Assembly (NCBI GenBank): GCA_038258095.1
Contig: JBBSQE010000027.1
Span: 1 to 19,084 of the forward strand
Direction of reading: 5' to 3'
Length of the DNA: 19,084 nt
From: JBBSQE01 sp038258095
Lineage (GTDB): Bacteria > Actinomycetota > Thermoleophilia > Solirubrobacterales > 70-9
The position numbers were made by a program, and so were the translations under genes. How positions within the stretch are numbered: position 1 is the stretch's first letter; the number at the start of each line of letters is the position of its first letter. The notes under the pieces are model-generated. The model was not told the DNA's origin and ran no database searches. It saw only the letters and a list, made by a program, of their open reading frames with translations. Shown in pieces: positions 5,997 to 13,865 of the stretch.

Positions 5997-8189
5997 CTAC
6001 TCCTTCGGCTGAGCCGGCAGGGAGTCCGCCGGCACCGTGCCGGCAGGCGCCGCGCCGGAGTTCGGCTCGACCGAGATCTTCGGGAGGAGGCGGTCGAGCC
6101 AGGCTGGGAGCCACCAGGCGCTGCGTCCCATGATCTGCATGATCGCCGGGACCAGGATGGTCCGGATCAGGACGGCGTCGATCAGGACGGCCACCGCCAG
6201 GCCGAGGCCGAAGAGCTTGATGACGCGGTCGTCGAGGAGGATGAACGAGGCGAAGACGGTGATCATGATCGCGGCTGCCGCGGTGATCACCCGGCCCGTG
6301 AGGGCGAGGCCCTCGGTCACGGCACGGGTCGCGTCGCCGTCGCGCTCCCACTCCTCGTGGATGCGCGACATCAAGAATACCTCGTAGTCCATCGAGAGGC
6401 CGAAGACGATCGCGAACACCATCACCGGCAGGAATGCCTCGATCGGCCCGGTCTTGTCGACCCCGATCAGCTCCGACCCCCAGCCCCACTGGAACACCGC
6501 GACGACGACTCCGAAGGCGGCGCCGATCGAGATCAGGTTCATCAGCACGGCCTTGACCGGGACGAGGACCGAGCGGAACACCGCCATCAGCAGCAGAGCC
6601 GACAGGAGGACAACGACGCCGATGAAGAGCGGCAGCTTCTGGGCCAGGACGGTTGAGAAGTCCTCGAAGATCGCGGTCGAGCCCCCGACGTAGACCTGAG
6701 CACCCGTCCGGGATTCGATCGGCGGTGTCACGTCGTCCCGGACCGTGTGTAGGAGCGTGGTCGTGTCGGCCGACTGGGGAGAGGTTGCCGGGTAGGCGAG
6801 GCGACCTGCGGTGTTCTGTGCCGGGTTGAGCATCGGCTTCGTCACGCTGACGACCCCGGGAGTCGAGCCGAGCGCCTTCTCGGTGGCGACGGCGGGCGCC
6901 GTGTCACCCGACTGGGGTAGGTCGAGGACGACCTGGAAGGGACCGTTGAAGCCGGGGCCGAAGCCCTCGGCGAGCAGGTCGTAGGCCTTTCGGGAAGTCT
7001 TGTCGGCGGAGTTTGACCCTGCATCCGAGGAGCCCAGGCGTAGGGAAAGCGCCGGGACGCACAGCGCGAGGAGCAGCCCACCGCAGAGGATCACGGCCAC
7101 CCAGGGGTGGCGCTGGATCATCCGGCTCCAGCCGTACCAACGGCTCTCGCCCGGAGGCTTCTGGCGGCCGAAGCCCCCCGGCAGTCGCAGGCGGTCGATC
7201 CTCCTGCCTACCATGGAGAGCAGCGCGGGTAGCAGCGTCAGCGACGCGATCATCGTCAGGAGAACCGCGATCGATGCGCCGATCGCGACGCCATAGAGAA
7301 AGTTGATGCCAAGAAGGAGCATGCCCAACAGGGCGACGATCACGGTGATTCCCGCCAGAAGGACTGCGCGCCCGGAGGTATCGACGGCCTGAGCAAGTGC
7401 TTCACGGACCTCCAGGCCCTCCTTCAGACCGCTCCGGTAGCGGGTGACGATGAAGAGCGCGTAGTCGATCCCGACGCCGAGCCCGATCATGGTCGCGAGC
7501 TGGGGGGCGAAGTCGGGGATGTCGAATGCGTGGGTGCTCAGCGTCAGCAGGCTGATGGCGGTACCGAGCGCGAGCAGGGCCGTGATCACGGGCAGGCCCA
7601 TCGCGACCACCGAGCCGAAGGTGATGAGGAGGACGATGATCGCCGCGAGCAGCCCGATGCCCTCGGTTCCGCCGCTCTGCTGCTGCTCGACGAGCTGGAT
7701 CGGCTGGCCGCCGAGCTGTACGTCGAGGCCGTTCCCGGCGGCCGCCTGCGCGTCGTCGACGATCGGTTGTACCTGGGAGGCCTCGAGGTCGATCGTCTGG
7801 GTGTTGAGCTGGACGTTCGCATAGGCGATCCGGCCGTTCGGCGATACCTGCGCCGCGCCGCCCTTGGGGAACGGGCTGACGATGCCGCTCACGACCGGGC
7901 TCTCGGCGATCTTTCTGAGGGCGGGTCGGATCCGTTTTTTGACCGACCCGTCGGTGACCTTTCCCTGGTCCACGCGGAGGACGACCTGGATCGAGTCCCC
8001 CGATTGGGCGGGGAATCGCTTCTCGAGGAGGTCGAGTGCCCGCTGGGAGTCCGAGGACGGGAGGTTGAAGTTGCTCGAGTAGGTCGCGCCGGCGGAGATG
8101 GCCACGCCGATCGCGATCGCCACGACCACGACCCAGGCGACGAGCACCCGCTTGCGATGTCCGAAGCAGAAGTCAGCGAGGTTGCGCAT
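5997..8189 (-). CDS. MMPL-family RND exporter
   Basis: The 730-residue membrane protein has the two-fold RND layout. Helix 1 lies at about residues 13-35 and is followed by a large extracytoplasmic loop (about 36-175, with RALDLLEKRFPAQSGDS). A block of helices follows, then a second helix near 365 and a second outer loop to about 510, then another helix block to about 695. The two Asp-Tyr pairs used for proton coupling in MmpL3 are both present: GLGVGIDYALF (D242, Y243) and FGLSMDYEVFL (D601, Y602). Such proteins export lipids or small molecules across the cytoplasmic membrane using the proton gradient. The substrate here is unknown. There is no adjacent regulator or MmpS partner. It runs against its neighbours and occupies the place where an Asp23-family gene is often found. 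A TAACTT box lies 8 bases before the ATG. Confidence 0.94.
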   Translation of the reverse strand: MRNLADFCFGHRKRVLVAWVVVVAIAIGVAISAGATYSSNFNLPSSDSQRALDLLEKRFPAQSGDSIQVVLRVDQGKVTDGSVKKRIRPALRKIAESPVVSGIVSPFPKGGAAQVSPNGRIAYANVQLNTQTIDLEASQVQPIVDDAQAAAGNGLDVQLGGQPIQLVEQQQSGGTEGIGLLAAIIVLLITFGSVVAMGLPVITALLALGTAISLLTLSTHAFDIPDFAPQLATMIGLGVGIDYALFIVTRYRSGLKEGLEVREALAQAVDTSGRAVLLAGITVIVALLGMLLLGINFLYGVAIGASIAVLLTMIASLTLLPALLSMVGRRIDRLRLPGGFGRQKPPGESRWYGWSRMIQRHPWVAVILCGGLLLALCVPALSLRLGSSDAGSNSADKTSRKAYDLLAEGFGPGFNGPFQVVLDLPQSGDTAPAVATEKALGSTPGVVSVTKPMLNPAQNTAGRLAYPATSPQSADTTTLLHTVRDDVTPPIESRTGAQVYVGGSTAIFEDFSTVLAQKLPLFIGVVVLLSALLLMAVFRSVLVPVKAVLMNLISIGAAFGVVVAVFQWGWGSELIGVDKTGPIEAFLPVMVFAIVFGLSMDYEVFLMSRIHEEWERDGDATRAVTEGLALTGRVITAAAAIMITVFASFILLDDRVIKLFGLGLAVAVLIDAVLIRTILVPAIMQIMGRSAWWLPAWLDRLLPKISVEPNSGAAPAGTVPADSLPAQPKE

Positions 8190-8196
8190 GCGCGCG

Positions 8197-8202
8197 AAGT
8201 TA
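8197..8202 (-). promoter_or_regulatory. Candidate -10 box of the MMPL exporter (leaderless)
   Basis: On the minus strand TAACTT ends 8 bases before the ATG at 8189, predicting a leaderless or near-leaderless transcript. No Shine-Dalgarno sequence is seen between them. Confidence 0.4.
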
Positions 8203-8245
8203 GCAATCCGGTGGAGGCGAATCAGTGCGGCCGGTCACGCCCAGT

Positions 8246-8251
8246 TACAGT
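8246..8251 (+). promoter_or_regulatory. Candidate -10 box of fakA
   Basis: TACAGT ends 9 bases before the ATG at 8260, in the 70-base divergent gap. Its position supports the ATG at 8260 over the longer upstream reading frame. Confidence 0.4.
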
Positions 8252-8259
8252 CGCAGCCG

Positions 8260-9894
8260 ATGCCTGAATCCTCGCTACAACGCTTCCGGCGGATCGTCGC
8301 CGGAGCCGCCGCATATCTGGAGGCGCGCCGCGACGAGGTGAACGACCTCAACGTCTTTCCGGTCGCCGACGGTGACACCGGCGACAACATGGTGATGACG
8401 CTGCGGGCGGTCATCGACGAGCTCGATCGCCTGAGTGATCAGGACGTCGACGAGATCGGGCGCACGGAGTTGGTCCAGGCCCTGGCCCGGGCCGCGCTGA
8501 TGGGCGCACGGGGCAACTCCGGCGTCATCCTCAGCCAGATCGTGCGCGGCGCCGCCGATGTCCTCGCGAGCCGCCCCGGCGAGCTGGTCGACCCGGTCCT
8601 CGTCGCCTCCGCATTCACCCAAGCATCAGACGAGGCGCAGGCCTCGGTTCGCAACCCGGTCGAGGGGACGATGCTCACGGTGTTCCGGGAGATGGCCCAC
8701 TCCATCACCCGCCAGCTCTCCCATCTCGAGGCGGCCCGGCAGCGCCTCGACCAGGAGACGGTGACGCCGGAGATGCAGGACCAGGTTCTCGCGCACGTCC
8801 TCGAGCAGGCCATGCGCGACGGGGAGCGTGCCGTGGCGCGCACTCCGGAGCAGCTCGACGTTCTGCGGGATGCCGGCGTAGTCGACGCAGGTGGGCACGG
8901 GCTGGTGTTGATACTTGCGGGCGCGGTCGCGGCCCTGCGCGGGAACGTGGCCGACAAACCAGACATCGCCCGCTACGAGCCCGCGCAACTCACCCAGCCC
9001 CACCACGAGGACAGCCGCTTTCGCTTTTGCACGAACTTCATCGTCTCCGGTGAGGGCCTCGAGAGCCGCGACTTCGTCCCCGTGCTGGAATCGCTCGGGG
9101 ATTCGGTGCTGGTCGTCGGCGACGAGATGACCCTCAAGGTTCACGTTCACACCGACGAGCCGGCAGACGCGGTCGCCCTGTTCGAGCCGGCCTCCGAGGT
9201 GACGAACCTCGACGTCGCCGACATGCGGGAGCAGATCGCCGAGCGGATGGCGCGGATCCAGGCGGCGCGCACCGGCGCGGTTGCGGTGGCAGCCGGGCCT
9301 GGGGTGGAGGCACTGCTCACGGAGCTCGGGGCCCACGTGGTGCCGGGCGGAGAGACGCTCAACCCGTCCACCTACGAGATCCTCGCCGGCATCCACCAGG
9401 TTCCGGCCCACGAGGTGATCGTGCTTCCGAGCTCCTCCAACGTGGTGATGGCGGCGGAGCGGGCCTGCGAGCTCTCCGAGAAGCCGGCCCGCGTGGTGGC
9501 GTCGCTCTCCCAGCAGGCAAGCCTGCTCGCGATGGTCGAGCTCGACCCGTCGGCGTCGGCTGAAGATAACGCGGAGCGCCTCGAGGAGGCCCTGGGAGAG
9601 ATCTCCGTCGGGGGTGTGGCGCCGGCCGGGCGCGACGATACCTCGGGGCGGTTTCTCCGCGGCGACGCCGTCGGCTTCGTCGGTGAGGAGATAGTCGCCT
9701 GGGGCGGGGCGGGGACCACGCTCGCGGCGACGATTGAGCGCCTCGCAGACGGGGCGGAGATCCTGACGATGATCGCGGGCCGCGATGCACCGATTCCACT
9801 CGAGGAGGTCAGCTCATGCGTGCCGGAGGGCGTCGAGCTGGAGATCCACGAGGGCGGCCAGCCGAGCTGGTGGTGGCTGCTCGCGGCTCAGTAA
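8260..9894 (+). CDS. fakA: Fatty acid kinase ATP-binding subunit FakA (DAK2 domain protein, YloV family)
   Basis: FakA phosphorylates fatty acids held by a FakB carrier to give acyl phosphate, which feeds phospholipid synthesis with PlsX and PlsY. The 544-residue protein has the three expected parts. The DhaL-like ATP domain carries NVFPVADGDTGDN (D37, D39, N43), MGARGNSGVILSQI and DAGVVDAGGHGL. The middle domain carries FCTNFIV (C257) and KVHVHTDEP (H295, H297), matching the zinc Cys and two His reported for S. aureus FakA. The C-terminal DegV-like domain carries LPSSSNVVMAAERA. The ATG at 8260 is preferred over an upstream start because it sits 9 bases after a -10-like box, and its N-terminus MPESSLQRFRRIV aligns with the family start. 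No fakB is in the window. recG starts 15 bases downstream. Confidence 0.93.
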   Translation: MPESSLQRFRRIVAGAAAYLEARRDEVNDLNVFPVADGDTGDNMVMTLRAVIDELDRLSDQDVDEIGRTELVQALARAALMGARGNSGVILSQIVRGAADVLASRPGELVDPVLVASAFTQASDEAQASVRNPVEGTMLTVFREMAHSITRQLSHLEAARQRLDQETVTPEMQDQVLAHVLEQAMRDGERAVARTPEQLDVLRDAGVVDAGGHGLVLILAGAVAALRGNVADKPDIARYEPAQLTQPHHEDSRFRFCTNFIVSGEGLESRDFVPVLESLGDSVLVVGDEMTLKVHVHTDEPADAVALFEPASEVTNLDVADMREQIAERMARIQAARTGAVAVAAGPGVEALLTELGAHVVPGGETLNPSTYEILAGIHQVPAHEVIVLPSSSNVVMAAERACELSEKPARVVASLSQQASLLAMVELDPSASAEDNAERLEEALGEISVGGVAPAGRDDTSGRFLRGDAVGFVGEEIVAWGGAGTTLAATIERLADGAEILTMIAGRDAPIPLEEVSSCVPEGVELEIHEGGQPSWWWLLAAQ

Positions 9895-9900
9895 TAGCCT
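9895..9900 (+). promoter_or_regulatory. Possible -10 box of recG
   Basis: TAGCCT, immediately after the fakA stop, ends 10 bases before the GTG at 9910. No ribosome site precedes recG, so a separate leaderless start is possible. Readthrough from fakA is equally likely. Confidence 0.25.
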
Positions 9901-9909
9901 TCGCCCATA

Positions 9910-12156
9910 GTGGCAACTTCGATCGCCCGCGCGAACACCGCGCCCTCTGAGCCTCGTCCGGCCCTCGCCTTCGGCGGCGCCTCCGAGCCAACCCGCGACG
10001 AGCTCCTCGCGGCGCCCGTTCGCTGGCCACGGCCGAGCCGCCTCGATGCCCCGCTCGAGACGCTCGCCGGCGCGGGTCCGAAGCTCGCGGAGGCCGCGGC
10101 GGATGCGGGGATCGGCAGCGTCGGCGACATGCTCTGGCATCTGCCCCACACGCAGCGCGACCGCGCCGAGGTGAAGCCGCTCGGGGAGCTGCGAATCGGC
10201 GAGGAGGCGACGATCCTCGGCGAGGTCCGCAGCTCCAAGGTCCGCCGGATCCCCGGCCGCCGTCTGACGATCCTCGAGGTGACGATCGCGGACGAGACGG
10301 GAACAGTGAAGGCGACCTGGTTCAACCAGCACTGGCTGGCCCGGCGGATGACGCCCGGGACCCGGGTCTTGGTCCAGGGAAGCCTCGACCGGCGGGGCTT
10401 CAAGGCGCGAAGCCAGGAGGTGTTGGCGACGAAGGTCGATCCCTCGGAGGGCAGGGGCGGTCGCACGCGGGGCGTGCCGGGCGAGCGTCCGCCCGCCGGG
10501 ATCCACACGACCGGCCTGGTCCCGGTTCACCCGGCGACGGGGCGCCTGCGCCCGCAGCGCCTGCGCGAATGGGCCTGGCAGGCATGCGGCCTCGCCGATG
10601 ACGTGATCGAGGGCGTTCCCGCTGAGGTGCGCGTCCGCCACGGGCTGACCGGGGTCGGCGAGGCGCTTCGCGCAGCCCACTTTCCGGCGTCAGCCGACGA
10701 GCTCGCCGAGGCCCGCCGCAGCCTCGTGTTCGAGGAGCTCTTCCTCCACCAGGTCGTCCTCGCCGAGCGTCGGGTGCGTCGGCGCAGCGCGCGCGCGGGC
10801 GTCGTCTTCGAGGGGCCCGGTGAGCTGGCCGGCCGCTGGCTCGACTCGCTTCCGTTCGAGCCGACCGGCGCCCAGCTCACCGCGTTCGATGAGATCGACG
10901 CGGACCTCGGCTCCGGCCTTCCGATGCAGCGGCTGCTGATGGGGGAGGTCGGCAGTGGCAAGACGGTCGTGGCGCTCTACGCGATGCTGCGGGCGCTCGA
11001 GAGCGGGCAGCAGGCGGTGCTCATGGCGCCGACGGAGACACTGGCCGAACAGCACGCGATGACGCTCCACCGCCTCCTGGCGGGTGACCTGATCCCGTTT
11101 GCCGTCCTCACGGGGTCAACCCCGGCCTCCCGCCGCCGCGAGACGCTCGACCGGCTCGCCTCGGGTGAGCTCGGGCTCCTCGTCGGCACTCACGCGTTGA
11201 TCGAGCCGACCGTTGAATTTGCGCGGCTCGGCGTCGTCGTCGTCGACGAGCAGCACCGCTTCGGGGTGCGCCAGCGAGCCGCGCTCGACGCCAAGGGCCC
11301 GCCGGGAATTGCGCCGCACATCCTCCACATGACGGCAACCCCGATCCCGCGTACGCTCTCCCTGACGGCCTACGGCGATCTCGACACGACTGCGCTCCGC
11401 GAGCTGCCCGCCGGCCGCCGGCCGGTGACGACGAGCCTGGTCGAGCCTGACCGCCGCGCCGGGGCCTACGAGCACCTGCGAGCCCGCCTCCGGGAGGGGC
11501 GCCAGGCGTTCGTCGTCTGCCCGCTCGTCAACGAGTCCGACAAGCTGGCGGGCCGGGCGGCGTCGGTGGAAGCGAAGTGGCTGGCCGAGGGTGAGCTGCG
11601 GGACTTCAGCGTCGGCGTCCTCCACGGCCAGATGCCGTCGGCCGCCAAGGCCGAGGCGATGGCGGCCTTCGCCGAGGCCACCACGGACGTGCTCGTAGCG
11701 ACGACGGTGATCGAGGTCGGGATCGATGTCCCCAACGCGACCGTGATGCTGATCGAGGGAGCCGAGCGCTTCGGCGTGTCCCAGCTCCACCAGCTCCGGG
11801 GGAGGATCGGCCGCGGCGAGCACGAGTCCGAGTGCATGCTGTTTCCCGACGAGGCCGGGGAGTTGGCCCGTCAGCGCCTGGAGGCGGTCGTCCGCGAGCA
11901 CGATGGCTTCGCCCTCGCCGAGGTCGACCTGCGCCTGCGGGGCGAGGGCGAGATCCTCGGGACGCGCCAGAGCGGGCTTCCGCGCTTTGCGATCGCGTCG
12001 CTCCCTGAGGACGGGGAGCAGCTGTTGGCGGCGCGCTCGGATCTCGCGGGTCTCCTGGGGCGCCACGGAACCCTCGATGTGCCGGCTCTCGGTCCTCTGC
12101 TCGATGCTGCTTGGCGGCGCTTCGGTGCGGCCGACGCAGAGGTCCTTCCGGCATGA
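9910..12156 (+). CDS. recG: ATP-dependent DNA helicase RecG
   Basis: RecG reverses stalled replication forks and migrates branched DNA. The 748-residue protein is a little longer than the usual 690-740, with some extra N-terminal sequence before the wedge domain (about 50-260, OB-fold near 90-160). The helicase core shows MGEVGSGKTVVAL (Walker A, K351), VVDEQHRFG (DEQH box, D446), HMTATPIPRTLSLT, and the C-terminal helicase half with TTVIEVGIDVPNATVM and QLHQLRGRIGRG. A long hydrophilic stretch around 178-200 (GRGGRTRGVPGERPP) looks like a lineage-specific loop. The GTG start has no Shine-Dalgarno. The stop overlaps the rsmD ATG by 4 bases (ATGA). Confidence 0.95.
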   Translation: MATSIARANTAPSEPRPALAFGGASEPTRDELLAAPVRWPRPSRLDAPLETLAGAGPKLAEAAADAGIGSVGDMLWHLPHTQRDRAEVKPLGELRIGEEATILGEVRSSKVRRIPGRRLTILEVTIADETGTVKATWFNQHWLARRMTPGTRVLVQGSLDRRGFKARSQEVLATKVDPSEGRGGRTRGVPGERPPAGIHTTGLVPVHPATGRLRPQRLREWAWQACGLADDVIEGVPAEVRVRHGLTGVGEALRAAHFPASADELAEARRSLVFEELFLHQVVLAERRVRRRSARAGVVFEGPGELAGRWLDSLPFEPTGAQLTAFDEIDADLGSGLPMQRLLMGEVGSGKTVVALYAMLRALESGQQAVLMAPTETLAEQHAMTLHRLLAGDLIPFAVLTGSTPASRRRETLDRLASGELGLLVGTHALIEPTVEFARLGVVVVDEQHRFGVRQRAALDAKGPPGIAPHILHMTATPIPRTLSLTAYGDLDTTALRELPAGRRPVTTSLVEPDRRAGAYEHLRARLREGRQAFVVCPLVNESDKLAGRAASVEAKWLAEGELRDFSVGVLHGQMPSAAKAEAMAAFAEATTDVLVATTVIEVGIDVPNATVMLIEGAERFGVSQLHQLRGRIGRGEHESECMLFPDEAGELARQRLEAVVREHDGFALAEVDLRLRGEGEILGTRQSGLPRFAIASLPEDGEQLLAARSDLAGLLGRHGTLDVPALGPLLDAAWRRFGAADAEVLPA

Positions 12157-12701
12157 GGGTTATCGCCGGCGAGCTGCGCGGACGCCGGCTCGTGGCGCCG
12201 CAGGGCTGGACCGTACGCCCCACCTCGGCCCGGGTTCGCGAGGCCGTCTTCTCGGCTCTCGGCGAGGTCGCTGGAGCCAGCGTCCTCGACCTCTACTGCG
12301 GAACAGGTGCGCTCGCCATCGAGGCCCTGTCGCGGGGTGCCGCCCGGGCCACGATGGTCGATCGCGATACCCGGCCGGCCCTCGGCAACGTCCACATGCT
12401 CGGCCTCACCGATCGCGTCGAGCTTGTCCGCGCCGACGTGCCGGACTGGCTCGTGGCCAACGGGGTAGGGGAGGGGTCGACCATGCAGCCATTCGACCTC
12501 GTCTTCTGCGATGCCCCCTATAGACTCGCCGACCGGCTTGCTCCCGAGCTCGAAACCCATCTCCCGCAGCTACTGGCGAAGGACGGCCGCGTGATCGTCG
12601 AGAGCCCAGCTCGCCGCCCGTTGCCCTTGCCCTCGCTCGAGGAGTTGCGCGACCGGCGCTACGGCGGGACGAGCGTCTCCTTCTACGGGATCCCCTCCTG
12701 A
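12153..12701 (+). CDS. rsmD: 16S rRNA (guanine-N2) methyltransferase RsmD, with DAPY active-site motif
   Basis: RsmD methylates G966 (E. coli numbering) of 16S rRNA using SAM. The 182-residue protein begins MRVIAGELRGRRLVAP, the standard family start, followed by RPTSARVREAVFSAL and the SAM motif VLDLYCGTGALAIEALSRGA (D46-G52). The catalytic motif IV, normally DPPY or DPPF, reads CDAPY here (D120-A121-P122-Y123), a single change in an otherwise typical protein. The ATG at 12153 is chosen over an upstream in-frame ATG at 12111, because the 14 extra residues lie inside recG and do not match the family. The stop overlaps the coaD ATG by one base (TGATG), so recG-rsmD-coaD should be co-translated. 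Confidence 0.92.
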   Translation: MRVIAGELRGRRLVAPQGWTVRPTSARVREAVFSALGEVAGASVLDLYCGTGALAIEALSRGAARATMVDRDTRPALGNVHMLGLTDRVELVRADVPDWLVANGVGEGSTMQPFDLVFCDAPYRLADRLAPELETHLPQLLAKDGRVIVESPARRPLPLPSLEELRDRRYGGTSVSFYGIPS

Positions 12702-13219
12702 TGGCCACAGGCGATGCCGGCGACGGCCGGATCGTGATCTGCCCGGGGAGCTATGACCCGATCACGAACGGGCACATCGACATCATCACCCGCGCCGCCC
12801 ACGTGTTCGACCGCGTGATCGTGGGCGTCGTCAACAATCCGGTGCGAAAGCAGACGACGCTGTTCACCGGCGAGGAGCGCAAGCAGTTCATCATCGAAGC
12901 GACCGCCGGCATCGAGAACGTCGAGGTGGAGGTGTTCTCCAACCTGCTCGTCCAGTTCGCCAGGGAGAAGGGCGCCACCGCCGTCGTGAAGGGCCTGCGG
13001 GCGATCTCCGACTTCGAGTACGAGTTCGAGATGGCCCAGCTCAACCGCAAGCTCGACCCCGAGATCGAGAGCGTCTACATCATCGCGGCAGCGCACTACA
13101 GCTTCCTCTCGTCGACCGGAGTCAAGGAGATGGCGACGTTCGGGGGCGACGTCTCGGATCTGGTCCCCGAGGTGGTCGCGAGGGCGATGTCCGAGCGCCT
13201 CGGGGACGGGAAGCTCTGA
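12701..13219 (+). CDS. coaD: Phosphopantetheine adenylyltransferase
   Basis: CoaD adenylates 4'-phosphopantetheine to dephospho-CoA, the penultimate step of coenzyme A synthesis, in the cytosol. The 172-residue protein carries CPGSYDPITNGHIDI (nucleotidyltransferase HXGH-type region, H25), VVKGLRAISDFEYEFEMA and YSFLSSTGVKEMATFGG, all diagnostic. About ten extra residues (MATGDAGDGR) precede the conserved first strand. The ATG shares one base with the rsmD stop, and the gene order rsmD-coaD is widely conserved. A downstream inverted repeat may end the fakA-coaD transcript. Confidence 0.96.
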   Translation: MATGDAGDGRIVICPGSYDPITNGHIDIITRAAHVFDRVIVGVVNNPVRKQTTLFTGEERKQFIIEATAGIENVEVEVFSNLLVQFAREKGATAVVKGLRAISDFEYEFEMAQLNRKLDPEIESVYIIAAAHYSFLSSTGVKEMATFGGDVSDLVPEVVARAMSERLGDGKL

Positions 13220-13225
13220 GGCGTC

Positions 13226-13264
13226 GTGGGCGCAAGGTTGCAGAAATCCCAGGAAAACGCCCAC
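13226..13264 (+). terminator. Inverted repeat after coaD, possible terminator
   Basis: GTGGGCG (13226-13232) pairs perfectly with CGCCCAC (13258-13264) across a 25-base AT-richer loop, seven bases after the coaD stop. It lies just before the TTCTCGG that leads into the next promoter region. The long loop and missing T run make it only a possible terminator. The remaining 46 bases of this gap hold the -10-like box at 13292-13297. Confidence 0.3.
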
Positions 13265-13291
13265 TTCTCGGCAAGATGGGCCTGTAGCCCT

Positions 13292-13297
13292 TAGGCT
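13292..13297 (+). promoter_or_regulatory. Candidate -10 box of the SepIVA-like gene
   Basis: TAGGCT ends 14 bases before the ATG at 13311, the same spacing class as yceD, rpmF and rpmB. The segment between box and start lacks a purine-rich ribosome site. Confidence 0.35.
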
Positions 13298-13310
13298 TCA
13301 CCCGCGCACC

Positions 13311-13781
13311 ATGGATGTCCTCGTACTAATAGACAAGCTCGACGATCTGGTTCACAACGCCAGGCCCGTGCCCCTCACCGATCAGGTGCGGGTCGATCGC
13401 GAGGAGATCTATGACCTCCTCGACCAGATGCGGGCCACGATCCCCGAGGAGATCAAGCAGGCGCGCTGGATCGTCAAGGAGCGCCAGGAGATGCTGGCCG
13501 AGGCCAAGCGTGAGGCCGAGCGGATCGTTCGCGAGGCCCGCGAGCAGCAGGCGCGCCTGATCTCCGACGAAGAGGTCACCAAGCAGGCTGAGCGCGCCGC
13601 CGACGAGATCGTCGAGGACGCCCGTGCCCGCGAGCGCGAGATCCGCCTCGGCGCCGAGGACTACGCCGACGAGATCCTCAACACGCTCGAGGTCAACCTT
13701 CAGAAGTTCCTCGCTGCCGTGCAGCGCGGCCGCGACCGGCTCGCCGGCCGGGACGACGAGCCCGTAGCAATCGAGGAGTAG
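13311..13781 (+). CDS. SepIVA-like coiled-coil division/growth protein
   Basis: The 156-residue, highly charged protein resembles mycobacterial SepIVA (Rv2927c), a DivIVA-related septum and membrane-domain factor, in both ends and location. The N-terminus VLIDKLDDLVHNARPVPLTDQVRVDREEIYDLLDQM matches in pattern the SepIVA head (LDEL..IVEEARGVPMT..). The C-terminus, with ADEILNTLEVNLQKFLAAVQRGRDRL, matches the SepIVA tail. Between them, about residues 45-115 form one long Glu/Arg/Ala-rich coil (EAKREAERIVREAREQQ). Mycobacterial SepIVA is about 245 residues, so the coil here is much shorter. The position between coaD and yceD-rpmF is the same as in mycobacteria. A resemblance to ATP synthase b-type coils is generic. 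Function is inferred from context. Two hairpins follow the stop. Confidence 0.7.
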   Translation: MDVLVLIDKLDDLVHNARPVPLTDQVRVDREEIYDLLDQMRATIPEEIKQARWIVKERQEMLAEAKREAERIVREAREQQARLISDEEVTKQAERAADEIVEDARAREREIRLGAEDYADEILNTLEVNLQKFLAAVQRGRDRLAGRDDEPVAIEE

Positions 13782-13787
13782 TTCGAG

Positions 13788-13803
13788 GGGCGCATGAGCG
13801 CCC
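13788..13803 (+). terminator. Hairpin just after the SepIVA-like gene
   Basis: GGGCGC-ATGA-GCGCCC forms a perfect 6 bp stem with a 4-base loop, starting seven bases after the stop codon. There is no T tract. It is the first of two stem-loops in the 84-base convergent gap. Confidence 0.4.
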
Positions 13804-13820
13804 TGACCCCCTGTACGCAA

Positions 13821-13840
13821 ACTGGGTCTATGGACCCAGT
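13821..13840. terminator. Strong hairpin between convergent genes, likely bidirectional terminator
   Basis: ACTGGGTC-TATG-GACCCAGT is a perfect 8 bp stem with a 4-base loop, centred between the SepIVA-like gene and the convergent methyltransferase stop at 13866. Its symmetry and site suit a bidirectional terminator. The flanks have only short T runs, so it would be a tract-poor type. Confidence 0.55.
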
Positions 13841-13865
13841 CTGGTTCCCCCCTTAGGGCCGCGGC

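Noticed and set aside
5386..6012. Plus-strand frame running across ribH, rpmB and the convergent gap
   Set aside because: It is Arg-rich and out of frame with two certain genes; no motif or start signal supports it.
8098..8259. Upstream in-frame extension of fakA starting at 8098
   Set aside because: The extra 54 residues overlap the start of the divergent MMPL gene and match nothing in the family; the ATG at 8260 follows a -10-like box and fits the family N-terminus.
12111..12152. Longer rsmD start inside recG
   Set aside because: The 14 extra residues do not fit the family, which begins MRVIAGELRGR at 12153, and the ATGA overlap with recG is a typical coupled start.
13269..13291. -35 box for the SepIVA-like gene
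   Set aside because: No TTGACA-like sequence at a fitting distance from the TAGGCT box; the same absence holds for the other candidate promoters, so I did not annotate -35 elements.
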